Source of the DNA: Candidatus Riflebacteria bacterium HGW-Riflebacteria-2
GTDB lineage: Bacteria; Muiribacteriota; Ozemobacteria; Ozemobacterales; Ozemobacteraceae
Direction of reading: 5' to 3'
Length of the DNA stretch: 64,000 bases
Assembly: GCA_002839435.1 (NCBI GenBank)
Contig: PGYA01000026.1
Span: forward strand, 49,641-113,640
Within the stretch, counting starts at the first letter, position 1, and every line of letters starts with the position of its first letter. The translations under genes were made by a program, and so were the position numbers. Of this stretch, positions 28,508 through 38,972 are shown piece after piece. Below the pieces are notes generated by a model. It worked only from the letters and a program-made list of their open reading frames with translations. It made no database searches and had not been told where the DNA came from.

Positions 28508-29327
28508 TCGCTTTATAGGAGTTGTTTTCGAATTCTATACGGTAGAAGACCGCATTTTGTGCGTGTGAAAAGGCAACCAGCGTGTCTGGGCGCTGGGCCC
28601 GGCGCAAAAGAGTGTTGCGTGCCTGCAGCGTTTCGACCGGATAAAGATCGAATGCCTCATGCCGCTTGGGGTGAATATGCAGCGGAGTAGGACAGATGTC
28701 TGCCGGATATATCAAGTTGCACATGCTGTCTTTGATTCTAACAATCTGGTGGGCAGCGGTATGACCGCCGCTGACTTCAACGCTGATGCCTTCAGCTATT
28801 TCACAGTCGCCACTGATGAAATGTAGATTTCCAGTTTCAAACAGCGGCAGAAAATCGTGTACATGATAGCTGCTGCGCGAAAAATCATCGGGTCGGCAGG
28901 CTGCTGACCACTCATCTCGCTGAATGAATGTGGCGGCCTTTCTAAAAACCGCCGTCGTTGCATCACCTGCTATTTCGGTTGAGCCACCGCAATGGTCGAA
29001 ATGCAGATGAGTGAATACCAGATGGGTTATATCGTCAGGAACAAGGCCGAAGGCCGCAAGGTGTTCTACCACCGTAGTCGCGTTTTCGAGCCCCATCATT
29101 TTAAGCCGTGCCGGCCGAAGCTTCCGGCCTGTGCCGGTATCGACAAGCATGTTCATGCCATCGCACCTGATCAGCAGAAAATTGATGCCGAGCTGAATAC
29201 GATTTTTTGCATCAGGACTGGCGAATGCTTCCCATTCTGAACGTTGCAGGCCGGCAAAGGCGGTACCGCCATCTACAAGCATTCTGCCTTCCTGCAGAAT
29301 ATTTACCTGATATTTTCCGGTTTTCAC
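28488..29327 (-). CDS. MBL-fold metallo-hydrolase
   Basis: NMLVDTGTGRKL, HLVFTHLHFDHCGGST (HxHxDH), VSGGHTAAHQIV. Confidence 0.92.
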   Translation of the reverse strand: MKTGKYQVNILQEGRMLVDGGTAFAGLQRSEWEAFASPDAKNRIQLGINFLLIRCDGMNMLVDTGTGRKLRPARLKMMGLENATTVVEHLAAFGLVPDDITHLVFTHLHFDHCGGSTEIAGDATTAVFRKAATFIQRDEWSAACRPDDFSRSSYHVHDFLPLFETGNLHFISGDCEIAEGISVEVSGGHTAAHQIVRIKDSMCNLIYPADICPTPLHIHPKRHEAFDLYPVETLQARNTLLRRAQRPDTLVAFSHAQNAVFYRIEFENNSYKAIATDDC

Positions 29328-29383
29328 GAACTTTTCTCCATACTCAACAATTATGCCACAGTCGCGGCTAAAAACTGCAAGTT

Positions 29384-30418
29384 TTATTCTTCGTCTGAAT
29401 TATCATCGATCTGCCCGGGTTGTGTTGAAAAAATGCGTTCGCCCGTTTCTTCAAACCTGAAAGTGACGTTGAGCGGGCCGATGGCGTAGGTGTCTTCCGG
29501 TACCGCCGCGATCAGTATGAACTGGCGATTCAGCTCTTTTATACGATTGACCATATCGTAGAAAGAAAGCATCGAATCTGACGACAGATCGCCGAATCTT
29601 CCGGTAAGTGGGTTTGCTATCATGCCGAGTTTTACCACTTCCTGGTTCATTTCATCCATGAATTGTTTGAGATTACGGGCAATTTCACCACGACTGAGCC
29701 GTCCGTCAATCTGGATGGAAGCAATTTCCTGATCTTTGCGAAAGATGAGATTGTTGGGAAGCAGTATGAAGCGCACGTTGCCAAGCTGTTCACCAGCATT
29801 GATATTTTCGGCGGCTATCGCGCCAACTACCATATCCTGCGACGAACTTGCTATATGTGCCGCCATACCGTTAAGTTGTTCGCGGTTGGCAGTAAAGAAG
29901 TCGATTTCATCCTGAACATTCACGCCGCGCCGGCGCACTTTTGCAGTCAGGTTTATAATCAGAGTGGTAAGCTCTTTCATTACTTCGCTGGAGCTTTTAT
30001 TCGATTCTACAACAACTACCGAGAGAGGTTCATCTTTGCGGAAAACTACATTGCCGGTCTCTTTTATTCTGACCGTCGAAGTAAGGCGTTCGACATCCTT
30101 TGTCAGTTCGACTTTTTCGTTTTCGAGCTGCTGCTTGACCTGCTCGAGGCCGCGTGTTTCATTATGCAGGTTTTCGATGTCACGTCGCAGCGAGTCGATA
30201 TGAAACAGCGCCGTTCTTACATCTTCTGAGATTATGGTCATGGCGCCAAGCGTCAGCAGAGTGATCAGAATTCCGGTCGAAATAGCGACAACGAGCGCGG
30301 TGATGCGTGGCCGCAGGCCCAGTACCGTCAACCGGCGTTTGCCAACGTAAGTGCCGAGCACATCGCCGATATAAGCGATCAGACCGCTGACCAGAACCAG
30401 TATCAGTATATAGATCAT
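29384..30418 (-). CDS. DUF3084 domain protein (TM plus coiled coil)
   Basis: AYIGDVLGTYVGKRRLTVLGLRPRITALVVAISTGILITLLTLGAM plus coiled-coil and C-terminal region typical of DUF3084. Confidence 0.8.
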   Translation of the reverse strand: MIYILILVLVSGLIAYIGDVLGTYVGKRRLTVLGLRPRITALVVAISTGILITLLTLGAMTIISEDVRTALFHIDSLRRDIENLHNETRGLEQVKQQLENEKVELTKDVERLTSTVRIKETGNVVFRKDEPLSVVVVESNKSSSEVMKELTTLIINLTAKVRRRGVNVQDEIDFFTANREQLNGMAAHIASSSQDMVVGAIAAENINAGEQLGNVRFILLPNNLIFRKDQEIASIQIDGRLSRGEIARNLKQFMDEMNQEVVKLGMIANPLTGRFGDLSSDSMLSFYDMVNRIKELNRQFILIAAVPEDTYAIGPLNVTFRFEETGERIFSTQPGQIDDNSDEE

Positions 30419-31221
30419 TGGCCGCGCTTCTCGATCTGGTCGAGCTGAAAGCGTTCGCCGAGATAAAACTTGCGGGCGGTCTCGTCTTTGGCGACAAACT
30501 GTGCCGAACCCGAAACCAGAATCTTGCCAAGACTCATGATATAGGCGCGATCTACTATGGCCAGGGTTTCTCTGACGTTATGGTCGGTGATCAACAGTCC
30601 CAGTCCCTTTTTCTGAAGGGCAATGACTATGCTCTGAATATCCTGTACCGCGATCGGGTCAACGCCGGCAAAAGGTTCGTCGAGCAGTATGAAACTTGGT
30701 TCAGCTGCCAGTGCGCGCGCGATTTCTACGCGGCGTCTTTCTCCCCCCGAAAGTGAATAGCCGAGGCTGTCAGCCAGCCGCGCAATGTCGAGATCGTGCA
30801 TCAGCTTGTCGAGCCGCTCATGCCGCTCCTGATCACTGATGTTGATGCCCTCGAGAATCAGCCAGATGTTCTCGCGCACCGTCAGCTTGCGAAATACGCT
30901 GGCTTCCTGGGGCAGGTAGCCGATTCCCATGCGGGCGCGTTGATACATGGCTTTTTTCGTGATTTCCTGGTTGTTGTAGAGCACTCTGCCGCTGTCAGGC
31001 TTGATGAGGCCGACAACCATGTAAAAAGTGGTCGTTTTGCCGGCTCCATTTGGTCCAAGCAGGCCAACAATCTCCCCCTTTTTGATGTTGAGTGAAACAT
31101 GATCGACGACGGTGCGACCTTTGTAAGCCTTGCAAACCAGTTCTACCTTGATTTCATCAGGGTTGTCGGGTGCCAAAAAAGATGCCGCCTGTGCTGGTGT
31201 TTCCGTTTCATTGGTTTTCAT
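30415..31221 (-). CDS. lptB: LPS export ABC transporter ATP-binding protein LptB
   Basis: GLLGPNGAGKTTTFYMVVGLIKPDSG, GIGYLPQEASVFRKLTVREN, YSLSGGERRRVEIARALA, LLDEPFAGVDPIAVQDIQ, GLLITDHNVRETL. Confidence 0.95.
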   Translation of the reverse strand: MKTNETETPAQAASFLAPDNPDEIKVELVCKAYKGRTVVDHVSLNIKKGEIVGLLGPNGAGKTTTFYMVVGLIKPDSGRVLYNNQEITKKAMYQRARMGIGYLPQEASVFRKLTVRENIWLILEGINISDQERHERLDKLMHDLDIARLADSLGYSLSGGERRRVEIARALAAEPSFILLDEPFAGVDPIAVQDIQSIVIALQKKGLGLLITDHNVRETLAIVDRAYIMSLGKILVSGSAQFVAKDETARKFYLGERFQLDQIEKRGQ

Positions 31222-31239
31222 CTGTCCAGGTTCCCCGTT

Positions 31240-32286
31240 TCAGTCTTCTTCAGTTGCTTCAATGTATTCTTCATCTTCATAGTCATCGTCGCCGGCATTA
31301 ATTTTAAGGTATTCTCCAGCCGGCAGGTTTTCTGGCAGTTCGTCATTACTTATCCCGGCTTCCTTGACTTCAAGCTGTTTTTCATTGTCTTCGCCGCTCT
31401 CTTTCTTTTTCTTTTCTTTCTTTTTCTTGTCTTTGTTCTTGTCTTTGTCACGTGAACTGCCACCGCTCGACGGGAAAACGGTAGCCTGCACGTTGCCGAC
31501 GGCGATAGTTCTGTCTTCGTCGGGGTAATAGATGATTTTGTTGGCGTAGAGTTCTGAGACCTGTTCCGCGTTGGAGCCGGCTTCCTTTGACGTCTGGAAA
31601 GCGTGCGCGCGGCCGACAATGATCATGCGATTTTCGCGATTGAGATATATCGCCTTGTCGCCCGTTGCCCGCAGGGTTTCGGTTACGATCTCGACGTCGT
31701 TACGTGCTATTGCCTTGTCCTCGTTGCTGAAAAGCTCGAGAGTTTCGCAGATTATATCGGAAACCGGCGACTTTTCATTTTCCGCGGCTTCTTCTTCGGT
31801 TTCGCCATCGCGGTAAGGAACTTCGATTACTCTGACATCACCCTTGGCCAGAAAGCGGCTTTCTTTGTTGAAGGCTTCTATCTCGTTGCAGGTAAGGATA
31901 ACTCTGGTTTTGCGAACCTTCATGCTGCCTTCTTCGCCGGGACTGGCGCGTTCGACGATGCGGACAAGTTTGGGATTGCCACGGGCCAACAGGCGGTCTT
32001 CCTTGACGTAGGCCTCGAGGTAATCAGAGGTAAGAACCGAGCCAGGCTGCGTTACCGTAACATTGTCGATGGCCTTGACGATTTCGAGATCGCGGTCGTA
32101 GATGCCACGGTCGGCAGTGAGCGTGGAATCTTTCTGCTCGGCTGTCAGACCGCCTCTCGCCACGTAGACGTTTTTGAAAAAAGTCATAAGCTTGCTCGTG
32201 ATAACCATGTCGCCGGCAGTGACGGAAGTCTGGGCAAACACAGGGCTAGAGCTCATCAATAAAAGGATCAGGATGAATCTTTTCAT
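31240..32286 (-). CDS. lptA: LptA/OstA-like periplasmic LPS transport protein
   Basis: Signal peptide, OstA-type repeats (LTADRGIYDRDLEIVKAIDNVTVTQPGSVLTSDYLEAYVKEDRLLARGNPKLV), upstream of lptB. Confidence 0.82.
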   Translation of the reverse strand: MKRFILILLLMSSSPVFAQTSVTAGDMVITSKLMTFFKNVYVARGGLTAEQKDSTLTADRGIYDRDLEIVKAIDNVTVTQPGSVLTSDYLEAYVKEDRLLARGNPKLVRIVERASPGEEGSMKVRKTRVILTCNEIEAFNKESRFLAKGDVRVIEVPYRDGETEEEAAENEKSPVSDIICETLELFSNEDKAIARNDVEIVTETLRATGDKAIYLNRENRMIIVGRAHAFQTSKEAGSNAEQVSELYANKIIYYPDEDRTIAVGNVQATVFPSSGGSSRDKDKNKDKKKKEKKKKESGEDNEKQLEVKEAGISNDELPENLPAGEYLKINAGDDDYEDEEYIEATEED

Positions 32287-33002
32287 GGTTGTTGTTCCTT
32301 GCTGGCCTGTTCTGGTGATGTACCGGCAGTGTCAGAAGACAGCTCATCTGAAGTTGGAGTTGTTGAAGCGATTTTCAAAGGTATAATCAGCTGTGACAAA
32401 GGAGGGGCGACTGGCAGGCCCGTGACATTACTCATTTCGTCATCGGCCGCGGCCGTTTTGCCTGATTTATCCCAGATTCTGATGACAACCTGCTGGTTGA
32501 TCTGGGCTTCCTTATCGACAGTGCTGTAACGCAATCCGAGGCCGGTCAGAATCGCATCATCTTTCCAGATGGTGACCGGTTTTTGTGTTTGCAATTCTTT
32601 GCGGTTGAAAAAATAACGGAGTTCTTCGGATCTGATTCTTTCGTTGTCAGTGTTCCAGCCTCTTACGTCGCCCCAGAACTTGGCTTCGAAAGGGTTTTTG
32701 ATGGCACGTTCGGAAATCAGGCGGCCGGTCCAGGTTGCCTGATCCGGTTTATAAAAAATCGTGCGAACATTCGATGCGTTCATGTTGTTCTGGTTGTCAT
32801 CCATGTCGCAGATGTCGGCATAGAGTCTGGCGTGCTCAAACCCGCCTTCAACCTGGCTGAAATTGACGTTTTTGAGCACCATGCGGTGTTTTACATAACT
32901 GGTGGCGGCTTGTTCCAGCTTGTCATCCCACAGGATGATGACGATGAACCCGACAAGAACAGCTGTCCACAGCCAGTAACTCAGCAAAATATTTTTCATC
33001 AC
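32283..33002 (-). CDS. lptC: LptC-like LPS transport protein
   Basis: N-terminal TM, then LptC-like beta-jellyroll pattern (RTIFYKPDQATWTGRLISERAIKNPFEAKFWGDVRGW...LRYSTVDKEAQINQQV); operon position. Confidence 0.75.
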   Translation of the reverse strand: MMKNILLSYWLWTAVLVGFIVIILWDDKLEQAATSYVKHRMVLKNVNFSQVEGGFEHARLYADICDMDDNQNNMNASNVRTIFYKPDQATWTGRLISERAIKNPFEAKFWGDVRGWNTDNERIRSEELRYFFNRKELQTQKPVTIWKDDAILTGLGLRYSTVDKEAQINQQVVIRIWDKSGKTAAADDEMSNVTGLPVAPPLSQLIIPLKIASTTPTSDELSSDTAGTSPEQASKEQQP

Positions 33003-33877
33003 CCGGTTCTCCCGAGGCTGGCAAATTCGTAACGCTCATGAAACCAGCACCAGAGATCGGGGCGGCGGCGATAGGCTTCTTCGTAACGGTCAACATAACG
33101 TTGGATGTTGTCACGCATGCTCTGACTGCGATCGAATATGACCGGCTTTTCAAAGCGCAGCAACAGGCGGCCATTTTTCTGGCGCTCGGCAAATGATGGA
33201 ATCAGCGGTGCCCGGCTGCGCAGAGCCATCAGTACAGGCGCACTGTAAAACGAAGCGTTGCGGCCAAAAAAGCGCACCTGAAAACCGCGTTCGCGCGCGT
33301 TCAGATCGGACAGCAGGCCGACTGTTTTATTTTGCGCCAACAGCTTAAGTGCTGTCGGGATGGTGTTATCCATAATAACCACTTCACCGCGTCTTTCACG
33401 AAAACTGTTCATGAACTCGGTCATCTGATCGACAGCCTGAGCGCGCGCCATTACGTGCATGGGAATGCCCATTTTAGTCAGTGTGTAGCCCATAACTTCC
33501 CAGTTGCCGAAGTGACCTGAAAGTATGATGATGCCACGCTTGCCTGCCAGAGCCTCTTCGATGTTTTCGCGACCTTCTATCTGAACAAAATCAGGGTCTG
33601 CTGCCAGCAGTTTTTCGTAAAAGAAGACTTCAAGCAGGGTCATGACCTGATTGCTGGCCATGCCGGCAATGATTTCGTCTTTTCGGTCAGCGAATTCTGC
33701 CGGCAGAAGTTCACGTGCCCGTTTTATTTCTTTTGCAAAAATCAGCGGAAACACCTTGAGAAGCAGACGTTTTAATTTAGGTATTGCTGTGACGTCAAGT
33801 CTGGTCATCATTGTGACCAGCCATTTGACCAGCCTGGCCCGCAGTGTTCTTTTGATTTTTTTCAGATGATCGCGCAT
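32999..33877 (-). CDS. LpxL/HtrB-type lipid A acyltransferase
   Basis: GIIILSGHFGNWEVMGYTL, AQNKTVGLLSDLNARERGFQVRFFGRNASFYSAP, PDLWCWFHERYE. Confidence 0.88.
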   Translation of the reverse strand: MRDHLKKIKRTLRARLVKWLVTMMTRLDVTAIPKLKRLLLKVFPLIFAKEIKRARELLPAEFADRKDEIIAGMASNQVMTLLEVFFYEKLLAADPDFVQIEGRENIEEALAGKRGIIILSGHFGNWEVMGYTLTKMGIPMHVMARAQAVDQMTEFMNSFRERRGEVVIMDNTIPTALKLLAQNKTVGLLSDLNARERGFQVRFFGRNASFYSAPVLMALRSRAPLIPSFAERQKNGRLLLRFEKPVIFDRSQSMRDNIQRYVDRYEEAYRRRPDLWCWFHERYEFASLGRTG

Positions 33878-34428
33878 TATTCCTGGTTGATGAATCCTTC
33901 GATAAGACCTTCGATCAGTCCTTTGCGGTCAAGCATCAGGTCGATGGCTTCGCGCACTGCACCATGACCGCCTCTGGTCGATAATACGTAGTCGGCGAAA
34001 GGCCGAACCGCAGGATGATGGTTCGCCGGCACAAAAAACAGGCCGACCCGCGTTCCAACCGACAGGTCGTTCAGATCGTCCCCTATATAGGCCACTTCTT
34101 CGAGGGTGAGACCGTGTTTTTTTATGATTTCTGCAAGCACATCGCCCTTGCGCGTAACTTTCTGGTGCAGTTCATCGAATTTGAGTTCAGCAGCTCGGCG
34201 TTCGAGTCCTTGTGAGGCTCTTCCAGTGATGCACCCGGCGAGAAGACCTGACTTATTCCACATTTTCAGGCCTATGCCATCAGCTGCCGAGAAAAATTTC
34301 AGTTCCAGGCCGTCGTTGCCGAGAACGACATGCCCGTCGGTCATTACCCCGTCGCAGTCGAAAAGCAGCATTTTGATCTTTCGGCAGGAAAGGTTAAAGG
34401 CATTGTGTGCTTTGCGCGAACCGGTCAT
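33877..34428 (-). CDS. kdsC: 3-deoxy-D-manno-octulosonate 8-phosphate phosphatase (KdsC, HAD family)
   Basis: MLLFDCDGVMTDGHVVLGNDGLELKFFSAADGIGLKMW, CITGRASQGLERRAAEL, VAYIGDDLNDL. Confidence 0.92.
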   Translation of the reverse strand: MTGSRKAHNAFNLSCRKIKMLLFDCDGVMTDGHVVLGNDGLELKFFSAADGIGLKMWNKSGLLAGCITGRASQGLERRAAELKFDELHQKVTRKGDVLAEIIKKHGLTLEEVAYIGDDLNDLSVGTRVGLFFVPANHHPAVRPFADYVLSTRGGHGAVREAIDLMLDRKGLIEGLIEGFINQE

Positions 34429-34602
34429 CAGGCATGTTTCCTTTGCAGCAGATTAAGACAGAATATATCTGTCTGAACAAGAGTATCAGGTATAGCATAG
34501 ATTGGGCTTTGACGCAAACATCACCCGCCGTTATCAATAAGCTTTGCAGCAGCGGCAAAAATGGCTGGCAAGGGCTGTTTTTATCTGCTATAATCGCAGG
34601 GC

Positions 34603-35649
34603 TTGAAACAGGTCATATTTCCATTTATTCTCGCATGGCTGGCCGGAACTCTTCTGGTTCCGCTGGTCAGGCGCATAGCTCTCAACCTTGGTCTGGTAGA
34701 CCATCCCGGTGGTCGTAAAATTCATAAGGCACCAGTTCCCAGGGTTGGGGGTGTTGCTTTGTACATCGGCGGGTTGCTTGGTGCGTTGCCGTTTTTGACA
34801 GACAACAGCGAAACCATAGGTATCCTTCTGGCCGGCACCTTCGTAATGCTGATCGGTCTGCTCGACGATCTGATTGATCTACAGGCCCGTGTAAAGCTGG
34901 CCGGGCAGATTGTCGGCTGTCTGATTCTACTGGCGGCCGGCGTGAAGATCGACTTTGTAACTGATTTTATTACCGGCAAAGGGCTGGTTGCACTGGGACT
35001 GCTGACCTGGCCGCTGACACTGCTCTGGGTGATCGGGCTTACCAACACGGTAAACCTTGTTGACGGCGTCGATGGCCTTGCCGGTGGTATCGTTTTTATC
35101 GCTCTTTCAACGCTTCTGGCAGTGCGTCTGGCGACTCCCCATCTGCATGAACCGGTATTGATAGGCAATGTTCTCGTGCTGACCGCCTCGATTATGGGCG
35201 CTCTGCTGGCTTTTCTGCGTTTCAATATTTATCCGGCCGTCATTTTTATGGGTGACTCGGGCGCATATTTTCTCGGTTTTATGACTGCAGCCCTGTCAGT
35301 GGCTGGAGCGACCAAAGGTTCGATTCTTTTTCCGCTGGTTGTGCCGTTGATTGCGCTGGGTCTGCCAGTTTTTGACGTGTTTTTTGCCATTTTAAGGCGC
35401 TATTCCAAAAATGTGCCAATTTTTCAGGCCGACAAGGAGCATCTGCATCACCGCCTGCTGCAAAAAGGTTTTTCACAGCGTGATACTACACGTTTCTTGT
35501 GGATGGTTTCGGCCTGTTTCGGTTTTGTGGCGGTACTCGCTGCGGATATTCCACATCGTGGAATTCAGGTCTTTTCGGCAATTTTTCTGGTTATCATGAT
35601 TCTTTTGTGCGTATTTTTCTTTTTAAGGAAAACAGGTGTCAACAAGTAA
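34603..35649 (+). CDS. WecA/TagO-family undecaprenyl-phosphate glycosyl-1-phosphate transferase
   Basis: LVDHPGGRKIHKAPVPRVGGVALYI, GLLDDLIDL, TNTVNLVDGVDGLAGGI, AVIFMGDSGAYFLGF, KEHLHHRLL. Confidence 0.92.
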   Translation: MKQVIFPFILAWLAGTLLVPLVRRIALNLGLVDHPGGRKIHKAPVPRVGGVALYIGGLLGALPFLTDNSETIGILLAGTFVMLIGLLDDLIDLQARVKLAGQIVGCLILLAAGVKIDFVTDFITGKGLVALGLLTWPLTLLWVIGLTNTVNLVDGVDGLAGGIVFIALSTLLAVRLATPHLHEPVLIGNVLVLTASIMGALLAFLRFNIYPAVIFMGDSGAYFLGFMTAALSVAGATKGSILFPLVVPLIALGLPVFDVFFAILRRYSKNVPIFQADKEHLHHRLLQKGFSQRDTTRFLWMVSACFGFVAVLAADIPHRGIQVFSAIFLVIMILLCVFFFLRKTGVNK

Positions 35650-36943
35650 AGTCTGTTTCAGAAACCTGCTGCTGCAGGATACGGTCGCCCGCCAGCTGAG
35701 CTACTCTTTCAGCAGTGGTCGCATTGCCCAGACTTACCTGTTTGCCGGCAGTGAATCGACCGGCCGTCTGCCGGCCGCGCGGTCTTTCGCTGCTCTGTTG
35801 CAGTGCGAGAAGCCTGTTACGCTTGACGGGCTGGCTGCTGATGCTTGCGGTGTTTGCGAATCATGTCGACGCATCGCAGGTGATAGTCATCCTGATGTAA
35901 CCGTCATCAGACCTGACGGCACCGAAATACGTATAGACCAGGTGCGGGCGCTACAGGAAACAGCCGCCCTGAAACCGGGAACCGGGCGCTGGTTGATCTT
36001 TATCCTTGACCCCGCTGACCGTCTCAACCAATCATCTGCTAACAGTCTTCTCAAGATTCTCGAGGAGGCACCATCGCACGTTGTTTTTATTCTCATTGCC
36101 AGGGAGACCGGCGCGATTCTGCCGACCGTTCTCAGTCGCAGCGAAATAGTAAGGTTCGCGTCGCCGTCGCCATCAGAAATCCGTGCGGTTCTGGCAGAAA
36201 AACACGCGTTATCGGCAGAGGCCGCAGCGATCTGTTGTTCCCTCAGCGAAGGCCGTCTCGGGCAGTCTCTGTTGCTGGCAGAGTTTTCTTTGGCCGAGAC
36301 CGTCTCTCCCGGTTTGAAATACAGTCATGCGAATTTTCTCAACGCCATCGAGGCAACTTCTCGTTACTGGCAGGATATTTTCGCCGGAGCCACTTCACTC
36401 GAAGACGCTCTCAGGCTTGCAGCCCGCCCTTGTCACGAGTTTTATCCGCCGCTGCTTGCCAACCGCAAGGAGTTCTGCCGTTCGCTGATTATGGCGGTGG
36501 CATTGCCGGCTTCTTTTCCGATTCTTTTTGCCGACATGTTGACAGGACGTCTTGACAGCGCGGTGCGGGCAATGCAGAAAAGTTTTGAGCCGCTGTTGGC
36601 TGAGGCAAAGAAGGCCTATCCGGCTGCTGTGCTCAAGGATGTTGAGGGAGCCATCGACAGTCTGCTGCACGGCTGGTCGGGACAGCAGCTGGAAGAACTG
36701 CTTCTGTGCCTGCTCAACTGGCATTCAGATGCGCTGAAAGTTGCATGTGGAGCAGATGAAAGCTTATTGTTGAACCTTGACCGCAAAGAAGATATTATAA
36801 CACTCGCCGCAGTTGATGATGTTGCACTGCTGCGTGCGCAAATTGAACTTGTTGGAAAATCAGTTGGGCTGCTGCGTCGTCATGTTCAGCCGGCCCTGGT
36901 CATAGAAAACCTTATTACGCAGATCGGAGGTCTCGAACCTTGA
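35636..36943 (+). CDS. holB: DNA polymerase III delta'-subunit-like protein
   Basis: AQTYLFAGSESTGRLPAARSFAALLQC, CESCRRIAGDSHPDVTVI, RWLIFILDPADRLNQSSANSLLKILEEAPSHVVFIL, LSRSEIVRF. Confidence 0.88.
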   Translation: MSTSKVCFRNLLLQDTVARQLSYSFSSGRIAQTYLFAGSESTGRLPAARSFAALLQCEKPVTLDGLAADACGVCESCRRIAGDSHPDVTVIRPDGTEIRIDQVRALQETAALKPGTGRWLIFILDPADRLNQSSANSLLKILEEAPSHVVFILIARETGAILPTVLSRSEIVRFASPSPSEIRAVLAEKHALSAEAAAICCSLSEGRLGQSLLLAEFSLAETVSPGLKYSHANFLNAIEATSRYWQDIFAGATSLEDALRLAARPCHEFYPPLLANRKEFCRSLIMAVALPASFPILFADMLTGRLDSAVRAMQKSFEPLLAEAKKAYPAAVLKDVEGAIDSLLHGWSGQQLEELLLCLLNWHSDALKVACGADESLLLNLDRKEDIITLAAVDDVALLRAQIELVGKSVGLLRRHVQPALVIENLITQIGGLEP

Positions 36944-38019
36944 GTCAATATGTTGCTCTGAGGCTGCGCAAGCTGCCTACCATATACTGGGTTGTCAAGC
37001 CCGACATGGAAATAGACTCGCCCCAGGATCTGGTGGTGACTACTCAGCATGGCTGCGAAATTGCGCGGGTAATGCGGGTTGTCGATAACAAGCCATCTGG
37101 TCTGAAAGGTGAATCAGATCCCTTTATCGTGGAAATTCTTCGCCCGATCAATGATGATGATCGTGCTAAAATTGCCGAACAGAAACAGAAAGAGCAGGAT
37201 GCCTTTCTGCAGGCGCGTGGGAAGATTCAGCACCACCAGCTGAGCATGAAGCTTCTCAAGGCTGAATACCTTTATGATTACAGCCGCCTGATTCTTTATT
37301 TCAAATCCGAAAGCAAGGTTGATTTTCGTGATCTGCTCAAGAGTCTGGCGTCGCAGTTCAAGACGCGAATCGAATTGCGCCAGATTGGAGTGCGCGACGA
37401 AACCCGTCTTCTTGGCGGTATTGGCTGCTGCGGCAAGTCAGTCTGCTGCGCCCAGTTCATGAATACATTTTATCCGGTCTCAACCAAAATGGCCAAGGAG
37501 CAGAATCTCAGTCTCAACCCGGCCAAACTTTCGGGAATTTGCGGGCGCCTGCTTTGCTGTCTGGCGCATGAACACGAATATTATGCTTCTTTCCATGGCA
37601 AGTTCCCCAAGCTTAACGCCGAGATTGTTGTAGGCAGCGAAACTGCCAGAGTCATGGATATCAATTATATTACCAGCAAGATTCTGCTTGGCTTTGCCGA
37701 TCGTCGCAAGGCGCATTACAGTCTTGATCAGGTCAGCGGTCGCAAGGATCAGACGACTGGCCGCAATCTCTGGTGGATAAGCCTGCCGGGCGAGGGTGAG
37801 CCCGATCTCAGTATTCTGCTCAAAAACCTGAATCCGCCAGGTTCTGGCAAGAAGAAGAAGAAAACAGACGCGCCTCCGAGAAGTGACAATCCCGGACAAG
37901 GTGATGGGCGTCGCAGCAGTGGCCGCAATGCCGGTCCGGCCCCCGAAAAGTCTGAAGAACACAATGATGATAATGACAATGCAGCAGAAGATTCAGACAA
38001 TGGTCAGGTTGAAGATTGA
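36940..38019 (+). CDS. PSP1 domain protein (YaaT/RicT-like)
   Basis: YDYSRLILYFKSESKVDFRDLLKSLASQFKTRIELRQIGVRDETRLLGGIGCCGKSVCCAQFMNTF, LSGICGRLLCCLAHEHEYY; holB-yaaT order as in Firmicutes. Confidence 0.93.
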   Translation: MSQYVALRLRKLPTIYWVVKPDMEIDSPQDLVVTTQHGCEIARVMRVVDNKPSGLKGESDPFIVEILRPINDDDRAKIAEQKQKEQDAFLQARGKIQHHQLSMKLLKAEYLYDYSRLILYFKSESKVDFRDLLKSLASQFKTRIELRQIGVRDETRLLGGIGCCGKSVCCAQFMNTFYPVSTKMAKEQNLSLNPAKLSGICGRLLCCLAHEHEYYASFHGKFPKLNAEIVVGSETARVMDINYITSKILLGFADRRKAHYSLDQVSGRKDQTTGRNLWWISLPGEGEPDLSILLKNLNPPGSGKKKKKTDAPPRSDNPGQGDGRRSSGRNAGPAPEKSEEHNDDNDNAAEDSDNGQVED

Positions 38020-38130
38020 TTCTGTAATAGAATCTTGCGGCTTTTTTTGCCAATTCATGATATAATCTTGGCACCATGCTCGGCTCCGGGTTGGTCATGG
38101 GCTGCCAGAGCAGAAAAGCGAGGGAGTAAC

Positions 38131-38931
38131 GTGTCACGTATAGGTTTGATTGCAGGAAACGGCCGATTTCCCATTTATTTTGCCCAGGCGGCAAAATTGG
38201 GCGGCAACGAAGTCATTGCCGTAGCCATTCGCGAGGAAACTTCGCCTGAACTCGAAAAACTGGTCAGCCAGATTCACTGGTTCCATGTCGGTGAACTTCA
38301 GGGTATGATCGACACATTTCTCAATGCTGGTGTCGAAAGACTGGTCATGGCTGGCAAGATCACCAAGACGCTCATGTTTGAGCGCATCCGGCCGGATGCC
38401 AGGCTGATGAAGGTGTTTGAAAAAACTCCCATCCGCAATGATGATGCGTTGTTGCGTACCCTGGCTGAGGAATTCATTGCTGAAGGCATATATGTCTGTG
38501 ATTCAACGACTTATCTCTCGGTTCTTCTGCCTGAAAAGGGCATTTTAACCCGTCGTCATCCAAGCGAAGATGAGTTGCTCGACATAAGATATGGTTACGA
38601 TATTGCCAAACAGATTGCTGGTCTTGATATCGGTCAGACGGTTGTGGTTAAGAATCGTGCCATTCTTGCTGTAGAAGCGATTGAAGGCACAGACAAGGCT
38701 ATTTTGCGCGGTGGTCAACTTGGCAATGGTGATGTTACAGTGGTAAAGGTCGCGCGGCCCGAACAGGACATGCGCTTCGATATTCCGACTGTCGGTATGG
38801 ATACCATAAAAACACTGATCGAGGCGCGTGCCCGTTGTCTAGCCTTTGAAGAAATGAAGACGCTGCTTCTCGACCGTGAAGAGGTTATTTCTATGGCAGA
38901 CGCTGCCGGAATAGCTGTGATGGTCATCTGA
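38131..38931 (+). CDS. lpxI: UDP-2,3-diacylglucosamine diphosphatase LpxI (DUF1009)
   Basis: IGLIAGNGRFPIYFAQAAKLGGNEVIAVAI...GKITKTLMF...AIEGTDKAILRGG; GTG start at 38131 after AGGGAG. Confidence 0.93.
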   Translation: MSRIGLIAGNGRFPIYFAQAAKLGGNEVIAVAIREETSPELEKLVSQIHWFHVGELQGMIDTFLNAGVERLVMAGKITKTLMFERIRPDARLMKVFEKTPIRNDDALLRTLAEEFIAEGIYVCDSTTYLSVLLPEKGILTRRHPSEDELLDIRYGYDIAKQIAGLDIGQTVVVKNRAILAVEAIEGTDKAILRGGQLGNGDVTVVKVARPEQDMRFDIPTVGMDTIKTLIEARARCLAFEEMKTLLLDREEVISMADAAGIAVMVI

Positions 38932-38972
38932 AACTGCAGCAGGAAACAGGATTGGAATAACAAGAGGTAAAA

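Noticed and set aside
31380-31460. Low-complexity Lys/Asp/Glu run (KDKNKDKKKKEKKKKESGED) in lptA
   Set aside because: A lysine-rich linker in an otherwise ordinary OstA-like protein; not separate evidence of a repeat element.
31603-32262. 219-aa ORF on plus strand
   Set aside because: Antisense to lptA; no supporting motif or RBS.
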